A stretch of DNA of 64,000 nucleotides from Salidesulfovibrio onnuriiensis (GTDB taxonomy: Bacteria; Desulfobacterota; Desulfovibrionia; Desulfovibrionales; Desulfovibrionaceae). Position numbers and translations under genes: made by a program. The number at the start of each line of letters is the position of its first letter. Position 1 is the first letter of the stretch. Positions 27,375 through 33,690 of this stretch are shown here, one piece after another. The stretch lies in the NCBI RefSeq assembly GCF_008001235.1, contig NZ_CP040751.1:3599501-3663500 (forward strand). The letters run 5' to 3'. The notes below the pieces were generated by a model. The model searched no databases, was not told the origin of the DNA, and saw only the letters and a program-made list of their open reading frames with translations.

Positions 27375-28562
27375 TTACAGTGCGGACCGGAACACTTCGA
27401 CCATGTCCTCGATGCTCATGGGGGGAATGCCCGGCAGGTTGCCGTTGCCGTCGTTGACGATCTTCACGGTGTCCTGGGCGTAGGTCTCGAACAACGCATC
27501 ATCAATGCCCAGTTCGGAGAACCTGGTCGGACAGCCGATGGAACGCAGAAATGCCTCGAAACGATCAATGCCTTCCAGGGCGCAGTCGAGATCGTCGGCG
27601 GACTTGGCCGAAAGACCGAAAACGCGCTCGGCGAACTGAACGAACTTGGCGGTGTTGGTTTTGGCCGCAAAGCGCATCCACGCCGGGTTGATCACGGACA
27701 GGCCAGCCGCATGGGTGATGTCGTGATAGGCGGAGACGGTGTGTTCCATCATATGTACGGGATAGGCGGCGTTGGTGCCCACCTGGCACCATCCGATGAG
27801 AGCGACCGAGGCGGCCCACTGAATCTGGGCGCGCGCTTCGACGTCATCGCCGTCGGCAATGGCCTTCGGCCCCCATTCCATGGCGGTCAGGATGACGCCC
27901 TCGGCCAATCGATCCTGGATGGGAGTGTTGTCGATGCCGTTGAGGTAGGATTCCGTCACGTGGGTGATGAGATCGCAAACGCCATAGGCCGTCTGATCCT
28001 TGGGCACGCTCACGGTCAGTTCGGGGTCGACCACCGCGACCTTGGGGTAGAGCAGCGGAATCTGGATGAAGGACTTGACCGTGGTCTCCTCATTGGTGAT
28101 GACCGCGCCGCAGTTGGTCTCGGAGCCGGTGGCCGCCAATGTGGGCACCGTGATGACGGGCAGGGCCTCGGTCGGTACGTACACCTTTTCCTGGCCGTGC
28201 AGGATCATGTCCCAGGGATCGCCATCGTAGAGGGCTGCTGCGGAAATGACCTTGGAAGCGTCCATGACACTGCCGCCGCCCAGGGCGACGATCATGTCAC
28301 ATCCTTCTTTCCTGGCTGTTTGGGCGCCACGGGCTACGGAAGTGATACGCGGATTGGGCTCGATGCCGGAGCATTCCGCAAAGGAGATGCCCGCCGCCTT
28401 CAGGCTCTCGACGGCCCGGTCAAAGACGCCGCTGCGTTTGACGCTGCCGCCGCCGGTGACGATCAGGGCCTTTTTGCCGTATTCGCCTGCCACCTCTCCA
28501 AGCCGGGACAGATTCCCGGCGCCAAATATGATCCGAGTCGGATTTTGAAATTCGAAGTTCAT
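27375..28562 (-). CDS. iron-containing alcohol dehydrogenase (YqhD/BDH type)
   Basis: 395 aa. GGGS motifs VTGGGSVKRSG and ALGGGSVMDASK bind NAD(P)H; PTLAATGSETNCGAVITNE and later His residues (DLITHVTESY, VHMMEHTVSAYHDITHAAGLS) form the metal site of group III alcohol dehydrogenases. GGGS-VKRSG is typical of the NADPH-using YqhD/butanol dehydrogenase branch, which reduces short and reactive aldehydes. It is the first gene of the cargo operon, divergent from an AraC regulator, the same pairing as yqhC-yqhD in E. coli. Good Shine-Dalgarno (AAGGAG). Confidence 0.92.
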   Translation of the reverse strand: MNFEFQNPTRIIFGAGNLSRLGEVAGEYGKKALIVTGGGSVKRSGVFDRAVESLKAAGISFAECSGIEPNPRITSVARGAQTARKEGCDMIVALGGGSVMDASKVISAAALYDGDPWDMILHGQEKVYVPTEALPVITVPTLAATGSETNCGAVITNEETTVKSFIQIPLLYPKVAVVDPELTVSVPKDQTAYGVCDLITHVTESYLNGIDNTPIQDRLAEGVILTAMEWGPKAIADGDDVEARAQIQWAASVALIGWCQVGTNAAYPVHMMEHTVSAYHDITHAAGLSVINPAWMRFAAKTNTAKFVQFAERVFGLSAKSADDLDCALEGIDRFEAFLRSIGCPTRFSELGIDDALFETYAQDTVKIVNDGNGNLPGIPPMSIEDMVEVFRSAL

Positions 28563-28599
28563 TGTGATCTCCTTGTTGTTTTCATTTGCCTGTGAAAAC

Positions 28600-28663
28600 T
28601 ATGTAAGGAGTTCCCAACTCGTCTTGAACACCCATTCCTCTTTAAATCTTGCCCATTCCTCTA
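28600..28663 (-). promoter_or_regulatory. promoter of the dehydrogenase operon with two AraC-type direct repeats
   Basis: On the minus strand: two copies of AGAGGAATGGG (plus-strand CCCATTCCTCT at 28632-28642 and 28653-28663), exactly 21 bp apart, two helical turns on the same face. They end 2 bp before a possible -35 (TTCAAG, plus 28624-28629) with a -10 TACATA (plus 28600-28605), spacer 18. This is the geometry expected for an AraC-family activator at a class II promoter. Confidence 0.6.
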
Positions 28664-28738
28664 TGATGAATAGTTTTATATTGAATTGGAGGAAAGAATG
28701 GTGTCCATAATGGCCGTGAACATATGGAGGGACAGACA

Positions 28739-29622
28739 ATGTCTAACATGATCAATTTATTAAAAGACCTTGCCACGGTTGATGGCGCCGCCGTTGAGTC
28801 GCGACTCAAGGGAGTGCGTTTTTTCAAAGACACCAAGCATGTCCGGCGCAGGCCGATGTTGTACAATCCTGGCATCTGCATCGTCGCTTCAGGCCATAAG
28901 GTGGCCTATCTGGGAGAGCAGGTTTTCAGATACGATGTGGACAATTACCTGGTCACCTCGGTCGCCATGCCGTTCGAATGCGAATCCTTCCCCAGCCCGG
29001 AGGCCCCCCTGCTCGGCATGTTCATCGACATCGACCTGGGACAATTGAACGACCTGATCAGCCAGATGGGCCTTCAGACCGAAGTCGCCAATCTGGATGA
29101 CAATATTTCCCGCTCGGCATCGGCCCGTCCGCCATGGATGAAGACATGAAAGACACAGCGGTCAAGCTGCTCAAGGCGCTTCGGACGGAAAGGGAAGCAA
29201 GGATTCTCGCGCCGGGGCTGGTTCGGGAAATCTACTACCGCGCACTGTGCGGCTGTCAGGCGCAAGTCCTCTATTCGCTGGTGAAAGGAAGCAGCGCATT
29301 CTCCCAGGTGGCACGCGTCATAAATATTCTGGAAGACAATTATTCCGAAAAATTCGACGTGCAGCAGATGGCGGATTCCGCCAACATGAGCGTCTCGGCG
29401 TTTCACAAGGCCTTCAAGGAGATCACGGCCGATTCCCCCCTGCAATACCTCAAGAAGATTCGCCTCGGGCGTGCGCGGGATCTCATTGTGCAGCAAAACA
29501 TGAAAGCCTACCTGGCGGCCAATGAGGTCGGATACGAAAGCCCGTCGCAATTCAGCCGTGAATTCAAACGCCATTTCGGCCAGAGCCCTGCGGAAGTCAT
29601 GCGGGAGATGCGCTTGGCGTAA
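28739..29622 (+). pseudogene. AraC-family regulator, frameshifted (YqhC-like)
   Basis: The 5' frame (from ATG 28739, SD GGAGG) encodes the AraC_N cupin half: LYNPGICIVASGHKVAYLGEQVFRYD and LVTSVAMPFECES. The 3' frame encodes MDEDMKDTAVKLLKALRTE.. and two HTH_AraC helices (FDVQQMADSANMSVSAFHKAFKE, AANEVGYESPSQFSREFKRHFG). The frames meet at the T3 run 29105-29107; one extra T gives DDNIFPLGIGPSAMDEDM with no gap in the family pattern. The likely targets are the repeats before the alcohol dehydrogenase. If the lesion is real, the cargo operon has lost its activator; if not, this is an intact 294-aa regulator. Confidence 0.82.
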
Positions 29623-29687
29623 ACGAACAATGGCCGCCGCCGGCCCCGGATGAAGAAAGAGCTTCGCCCTCATAAAGGAATAACGAC

Positions 29688-30725
29688 ATGAAGCAGAAAA
29701 GCTATAAACGTATTGCCGTGGAAGAGTCCTGGATGCCGACCGAACTCTTCGACGACTTCAGAGCCCTGGCGCAAACGGGAGAGACCCGAATAACATCCCC
29801 GGGCCTTGCCTCCTTGTGGGGTGAGGTCATGCAAACTCCAGGCGCTCAGCTATTCCGGGAGATCATAACCGATATAAACACAAGCCGACTGGAAAACATG
29901 GACGCTGCGGGCATAGATATGCAGATTCTTTCCATCACTGCACCCGGTGTCCAAATATACGAGAAAGAAAAAGCGGTCTCCATGGCCAGATTCTGCAATG
30001 ACGTACTGGCCGATGGCGTCAAAAAGCACCCCGGCCGCCTTGCCGCGCTTGCAGCAGTGGCCCCGCAAGATCCGAACGAAGCGGCAAAGGAACTCGACCG
30101 CTGTATCGGCAAGCTGGGGATGAAAGGAGTCATCATCAACTCCCACACGTTTGGCGAGTATCTTGACGATCCGAAATTTTGGCCCATATTCGAAGCGGCC
30201 CAATCGCTCGGCGTTCCGCTCTATCTGCACCCGAGCACTCCGGCAGCCTCAATGATCAGTCCCTACATAGACCTTCCTCTGGAAGGTGCGATCTGGGGTT
30301 TTGCCGCCGATTGCGGCCTCCACGCCCTGCGGCTGATCACCGCCGGGGTTTTCGACCAGTTCCCCGACTTGAAAATCGTCCTGGGGCATCTCGGCGAAGG
30401 AATCCCGTGGTTCCTCAACCGCATTGATCACCAATATGGACATTTCGTTCTCAGGATCTCCCAAAGTCCACGGGCAAAAAAACTTAAGAAATCGCCCAGA
30501 GAGTACTTCTTGAACAACTTCTACATCACTACCAGCGGAATGAACTGGGAAGAGGAAATCATGTACTGCCGCAGGCTGGTGGGGGCGGACAGGGTCCTGT
30601 TTGCAGCGGACTACCCCTTTGAGTCCATGAAGGAGGATGTGGGCAAAGTCGACAGGCTTCCCTTGCCGGAAGATGAAATGAGGATCCTTTATCAGACCAA
30701 CGCGGAAAAGGTTTTCGGCCTTTAG
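29688..30725 (+). CDS. amidohydrolase-2 family enzyme (aromatic decarboxylase-like)
   Basis: 345 aa. It resembles the ACMSD/2,3-dihydroxybenzoate decarboxylase branch. RIAVEESWMP holds the N-terminal Glu but has Ser where many members have the second ligand His (E-E-H); PLYLHPST gives the conserved His, GHLGEGIPW the next, and FAADYPFES the catalytic Asp. GLHALRLITAGVFDQFPDLKIVLGH is the family core. These zinc/manganese enzymes non-oxidatively decarboxylate or hydrolyse aromatic acids. It is downstream of the AraC gene on the same strand (65 bp) and part of the island cargo. Confidence 0.85.
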   Translation: MKQKSYKRIAVEESWMPTELFDDFRALAQTGETRITSPGLASLWGEVMQTPGAQLFREIITDINTSRLENMDAAGIDMQILSITAPGVQIYEKEKAVSMARFCNDVLADGVKKHPGRLAALAAVAPQDPNEAAKELDRCIGKLGMKGVIINSHTFGEYLDDPKFWPIFEAAQSLGVPLYLHPSTPAASMISPYIDLPLEGAIWGFAADCGLHALRLITAGVFDQFPDLKIVLGHLGEGIPWFLNRIDHQYGHFVLRISQSPRAKKLKKSPREYFLNNFYITTSGMNWEEEIMYCRRLVGADRVLFAADYPFESMKEDVGKVDRLPLPEDEMRILYQTNAEKVFGL

Positions 30726-30765
30726 GATAGCTGCGTCTCGACCTCGGAACCGATCGATACGTCGG

Positions 30766-31650
30766 CTACGAGGATACGTGGGCCAGAATGTGATCCACGA
30801 ACAGGCGAACCCTTTGCGGGAGCTGGCTGGAGCCCATGACCAGATTCACGTCGTGGGCGAACCCTCCGCTCCAGTCCGGGAGCAGACGCACCAGACGCCC
30901 GGCCTTCTCATCCGGTTCCGCCAGCCCTTCGCGGAGCAGGGCCACGCCATGCCCGGCCAGGACGAAATCACGGCACATTTCCACGGAACTGAAGCTGTAC
31001 TTGGGCTGCACCTCGACAGTGACCTGCCGGTTGCCGTTGTGCATGGGCCAGCGTCTCCCGAAACGCTGGAGAACGATGCATGGCAATCGGTGCAGGTCGT
31101 CGGGTTCCTCGGGCAGGGAATGACGTTCAAGCAGCTTGGGTGAAGCGTAGAGATATGGCTCGATGGTCAGCAACTTTCTGGCAACCAGTGACGGGGCGAT
31201 GGACGAGCCGATGAGGAAGGCCACGTCATAAGGGTCCGTGCGCATGTCCACAGGGTGTTCCACGAAGGTGAGATCCATCTGGATGTCCGGCCACTGTGCG
31301 GCGAAATCTATCAGCACGTCCCTGAGCAGTTTGTCGTACAGGTCCCGAAACATGCAGATCCGGATCAACCCTGAGGGTTTCTGCATGTTCATGACCACGG
31401 AATCGTAGGCCTTCTGCACCTCCTCAAGAATGAATCCGCACCGCTCCAGCAGATATGCGCCGGTATCAGTTGGCTCGACATTGCGGGTGTCCCGATAGAA
31501 AAGGAGTACCCCCATCCGCGCTTCCAGCAGCTTGATGCGCCTGGACAGAGTCGAAACGCCTAACCCCAGTATTTCCGCCGCCCTGGTAAAACTTTTCTGT
31601 CTCGCCACTTCCACCAGCAGCGGAAGATCATTGAGAAATTCCTGCAGCAT
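30766..31650 (-). CDS. LysR-family transcriptional regulator
   Basis: 294 aa. The N-terminal winged HTH reads LPLLVEVARQKSFTRAAEILGLGVSTLSRRIKLLEARMGVLLFYRDTRNVEPTD. The effector domain follows (GLIRICMFRDLYDK.., VDMRTDPYDVAFLIGS, LVARKL). It belongs to the broad group near AaeR/DmlR. ATG 31650 is preferred because GAGG lies about 9 nt upstream; two further ATGs at 31659 and 31689 are possible. It is divergent from the DUF169 gene (133 bp between), whose expression it probably controls, and convergent with the amidohydrolase gene. Confidence 0.9.
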   Translation of the reverse strand: MLQEFLNDLPLLVEVARQKSFTRAAEILGLGVSTLSRRIKLLEARMGVLLFYRDTRNVEPTDTGAYLLERCGFILEEVQKAYDSVVMNMQKPSGLIRICMFRDLYDKLLRDVLIDFAAQWPDIQMDLTFVEHPVDMRTDPYDVAFLIGSSIAPSLVARKLLTIEPYLYASPKLLERHSLPEEPDDLHRLPCIVLQRFGRRWPMHNGNRQVTVEVQPKYSFSSVEMCRDFVLAGHGVALLREGLAEPDEKAGRLVRLLPDWSGGFAHDVNLVMGSSQLPQRVRLFVDHILAHVSS

Positions 31651-31783
31651 TATGCTCATCCTCGGAAAAGAGTTTTCCGCCAAGTCCATTTATTTAATTT
31701 GCGGGCATGGTATGAAAAGGCATAATGAAAGGCAACACGCCAGGCCACAACACGTGCCGGGCGAGCAACCAAAGGAGACAGTC

Positions 31784-32629
31784 ATGGCAATGCAATCCAT
31801 ACTCGACGGAACCGCCACCTTCATGGAACATCTCGGGTTGAGCGAAGAACCCCTTGGGGTCCACTACACCGACACCAAGCCGGAAAACGCCTATGGTCCG
31901 AAGACGGGGACGCCCATCTCGCGCGAGCTGGAGGACCGGGGTGAGTTGGACATGCAGGAGGTCATGAAGACGTTCTCCTGCGTCATGGGCAATGTCTGGC
32001 TGGCCAGGAAAAAACACGGTGCGGCCTTTATCTCCACGGAAGAATACGGATGCGTGGGAGGCGCGTACTACTGTTCGATGATGAAGCCCCACCTTCGGTT
32101 TATCGAACATTACGTGTCCACGGGCTTTGAGGGTACGCCCATGCACGGCGAGCGGTATATGCCCAACCCTGACGCCATGCGCGAGTTCATGCTCAAGGTG
32201 AATCCCCGCAAGGCCCCGGCCAAATACTGTGTTTTCAAGCCGCTGTCCCAGTTCACAGGCGGTGAAGAGCCGGAATTCGTCATTTTCTTTGCCCGCCCCG
32301 AAGTGTTGACCGGCCTTTTCATCCAGGCGGTATTCACCACGGGGGACATGGAATGTGTGGCCACGCCCTTTGGAGCGGGGTGCACCAACATGCTGGGGTG
32401 GCCTCTCTACTATAAGGAAAAGGGAGTGGAAAAAGCCGTCATTGGCGGAATGGACCCCTCAGCCAGGAAATTCATGAAGACCGATGAGCTGACCTTCACG
32501 GTTCCCTTGAGCCTGTACGAAAAGATGCTGTCCGCCCTGCCCGAGTCCATGTTCAATCACGACACCGACTGGAAGAGCGTGCGCAAGAAGGTGGAACGCA
32601 GCGCCAAGGCCTGGGGGGAAGACAAATAG
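31784..32629 (+). CDS. DUF169 family protein
   Basis: 281 aa, soluble. EPLGVHYTD near the start, FSCVMGNVWLARKKHGAAFISTEEYGCVGGAYYCSMM, PKYCVFKPLSQF-like and FARPEVLTGLFIQAVFTTGDMECVATPFGAGCTNML are blocks of the DUF169 family, whose Cys residues (here in FSCV, YGCVGG, FGAGCT) are conserved. Members occur in anaerobes and archaea; no biochemical function is established. AAAGGAG 7 nt before the ATG supports the start. Last cargo gene of element A, 85 bp from the first TnsB-type site. Confidence 0.85.
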   Translation: MAMQSILDGTATFMEHLGLSEEPLGVHYTDTKPENAYGPKTGTPISRELEDRGELDMQEVMKTFSCVMGNVWLARKKHGAAFISTEEYGCVGGAYYCSMMKPHLRFIEHYVSTGFEGTPMHGERYMPNPDAMREFMLKVNPRKAPAKYCVFKPLSQFTGGEEPEFVIFFARPEVLTGLFIQAVFTTGDMECVATPFGAGCTNMLGWPLYYKEKGVEKAVIGGMDPSARKFMKTDELTFTVPLSLYEKMLSALPESMFNHDTDWKSVRKKVERSAKAWGEDK

Positions 32630-32713
32630 CGTTCCCGCCCACAGGCTTGTTGGTTTTGCGGTCTGATGGCTGGAATATGCATCCATTTTTCTCCAATCGC
32701 TCAAACTACGTCA

Positions 32714-32850
32714 GTTAACAACTTTATTGTTCGAAAAAGCTGCCTTCGATTTCCAGAAGTCTACTTAGTTAACAACTATATTGTTACGGACATATTTGAG
32801 GGGATCGAAAAACAAGGATTAATGGGGTCTTGAGTTAACAACTTCATTGT
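32714..32850 (+). repeat. three spaced TnsB-type sites, left end of element A
   Basis: GTTAACAACTTTATTGT at 32714-32730, GTTAACAACTATATTGT at 32768-32784 and GTTAACAACTTCATTGT at 32834-32850, all in the same direction, 54 and 66 bp apart. The last is followed by CATCCCACA, the element tip. Tn7 likewise has three separated TnsB sites at the end away from glmS. Confidence 0.82.
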
Positions 32851-32859
32851 CATCCCACA

Positions 32860-32864
32860 CCGTT
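32860..32864. repeat. target-site duplication CCGTT between elements A and B
   Basis: An exact copy of the CCGTT at 21409-21413. It is followed immediately by TGTGGG, the tip of element B, so the two elements abut with only these 5 bp between. Confidence 0.85.
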
Positions 32865-32873
32865 TGTGGGTGA

Positions 32874-32930
32874 GTAATAAAGTTGTTAACTTGACAATAT
32901 AGTCGTTAACTGAACAATAAAGTTGTTAAC
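32874..32930 (-). repeat. three close TnsB-type sites, right end of element B
   Basis: GTAATAAAGTTGTTAAC (32874-32890), ACAATATAGTCGTTAAC (32894-32910) and ACAATAAAGTTGTTAAC (32914-32930), 20 bp apart. Close or overlapping sites are the mark of the Tn7 right end. Confidence 0.82.
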
Positions 32931-32983
32931 AAAAATCGCTTCTGGTTGGTTCGGAATAACGAACCAACCAGGAGCCTTTTTTT

Positions 32984-33313
32984 ATGGCCAAAAAATACAA
33001 CTCTCCGACAGAGGTCACATTCCAGCAGTGGATTAAGGAAGGGCGCGGCTCAGGTAAAGGTCGCGATTGCAAGCCATGGTTGACCGTAAGGGATGTAGCC
33101 TCCCAGGGGCGCTCGCACCGAGTGTTCGGTTTCAAGTCCCAAAGAACCCATCATCTCTTTTTCGACCTTGAAAGGCCACGTGCGATCGAAAAACCGGAAT
33201 TGGAGCGCAGGTATTGGCAACAAAAAGACGTTCCATGATTTCTGATCACAGAAAAAGAAATTCCGATAACCGTTTTTCAAAACATCAACTGGCTCAACCC
33301 TGCCCAGCAATAG
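32984..33313 (+). pseudogene. tnsA: tnsA pseudogene in element B (internal deletion and nonsense codon)
   Basis: From an ATG at 32984 it reads MAKKYNSPTEVTFQQWIKEG.., KPWLTVRDVASQGRSHRVFG, KSQRTHHLFFDLER. Then about 60-70 residues of TnsA are missing and the frame resumes in the C-terminal part, RAIEKPELERRYWQQKDVP. A TGA at 33236-33238 stands where TnsA has Trp, and behind it the same frame goes on FLITEKEIPITVFQNINWL to a TAG at 33311. The deletion removes the central catalytic residues, so even read-through would be inactive. The same DLER/RPRAIEKP joint is in element A, so it predates the split of A and B. Confidence 0.82.
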
Positions 33314-33409
33314 CAAGTGCAAACGGCGTAGAACCGAAATTGTCCGCCTTAAATTCGCCGCCCAGTGGTCCAACAAATTGGGCCCCCTTCTAGATTAATG
33401 GGGGCTTGA

Positions 33410-33426
33410 GTTAACAACTTCATTGT
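33410..33426 (+). repeat. TnsB-type binding site, left end of element B
   Basis: GTTAACAACTTCATTGT, identical to the outermost site of element A, followed by CATCCCACA. The two inner sites are missing. Confidence 0.8.
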
Positions 33427-33461
33427 CATCCCACAGTCTTGTCAATAGATTAAATTGAAAT

Positions 33462-33496
33462 AATCCCCGGCGGGCATTCCTACCGGGGATTTTTCA
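33462..33496 (+). terminator. glmS: terminator, probably the original one of glmS
   Basis: AATCCCCGG (33462-33470) pairs with CCGGGGATT (33483-33491), followed by a T-run. It starts 27 bp behind element B. Without elements A and B it would lie about 55 bp behind the glmS stop, where a terminator belongs. The stretch 33497-33690 behind it holds no recognisable gene or site. Confidence 0.7.
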
Positions 33497-33690
33497 TTTC
33501 ATCGAAAGATCCCTACATCAGCTAGCATGCAGGGAAGCCAGCACGACCCACGCAAAAATTGTATTGTGTCCCCAAACAAAAAAACGACAAAGAGAATCTT
33601 GCACCAAGCCATTGGACAACACCTTATCCCTTGGGTAAAAAGCCCTACCGATTCGATACGCAACATCCGATTAACAGCAGCACAAAAAAT

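Larger units (their letters stand above)
21414..32859. mobile_element. Tn7-like element A (11.4 kb) at the glmS attachment site
   Basis: It begins TGTGGG and ends CCCACA, flanked by CCGTT. The glmS-side end has one TnsB-type site (21423-21439) next to a tnsA remnant, as in the Tn7 right end; the far end has three spaced sites at 32714, 32768 and 32834, as in the Tn7 left end. Cargo runs 21807-32629: a nine-gene minus-strand operon with divergent AraC regulator, an amidohydrolase, a LysR regulator and a DUF169 protein. No tnsB, tnsC, tnsD or tniQ is present, so it cannot move by itself. Compared with element B its right end has lost two TnsB sites. Confidence 0.85.
32865..33435. mobile_element. 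Tn7-like element B, 571-bp remnant
   Basis: It starts TGTGGG and ends CCCACA. The right (glmS-side) end has three close TnsB-type sites (32874-32930), then a decayed tnsA; the left end has only the outermost site (33410-33426). The stretch before that site (attaatgggg.. then tgagttaac) matches the left tip of element A, and about 33340-33390 matches element A at 21665-21715. The 5 bp after the element (GTCTT) do not match the CCGTT before it, so one flank has changed or the element was rebuilt by recombination. Confidence 0.8.

Noticed and set aside
28690..28701. Third AraC box before the AraC gene
   Set aside because: Only a partial inverted match (AGGAAAGAATGG); kept as a remark, not as a feature.
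32714..32930. CRISPR-like repeats
   Set aside because: The 17-bp repeats have unequal spacers of 3-50 bp, change direction between the two ends and sit at element tips; they are TnsB-type sites, and no cas gene is near.
33497..33690. A tRNA or other attachment site behind element B
   Set aside because: No cloverleaf or anticodon arm could be made out; the attachment site is the glmS end.
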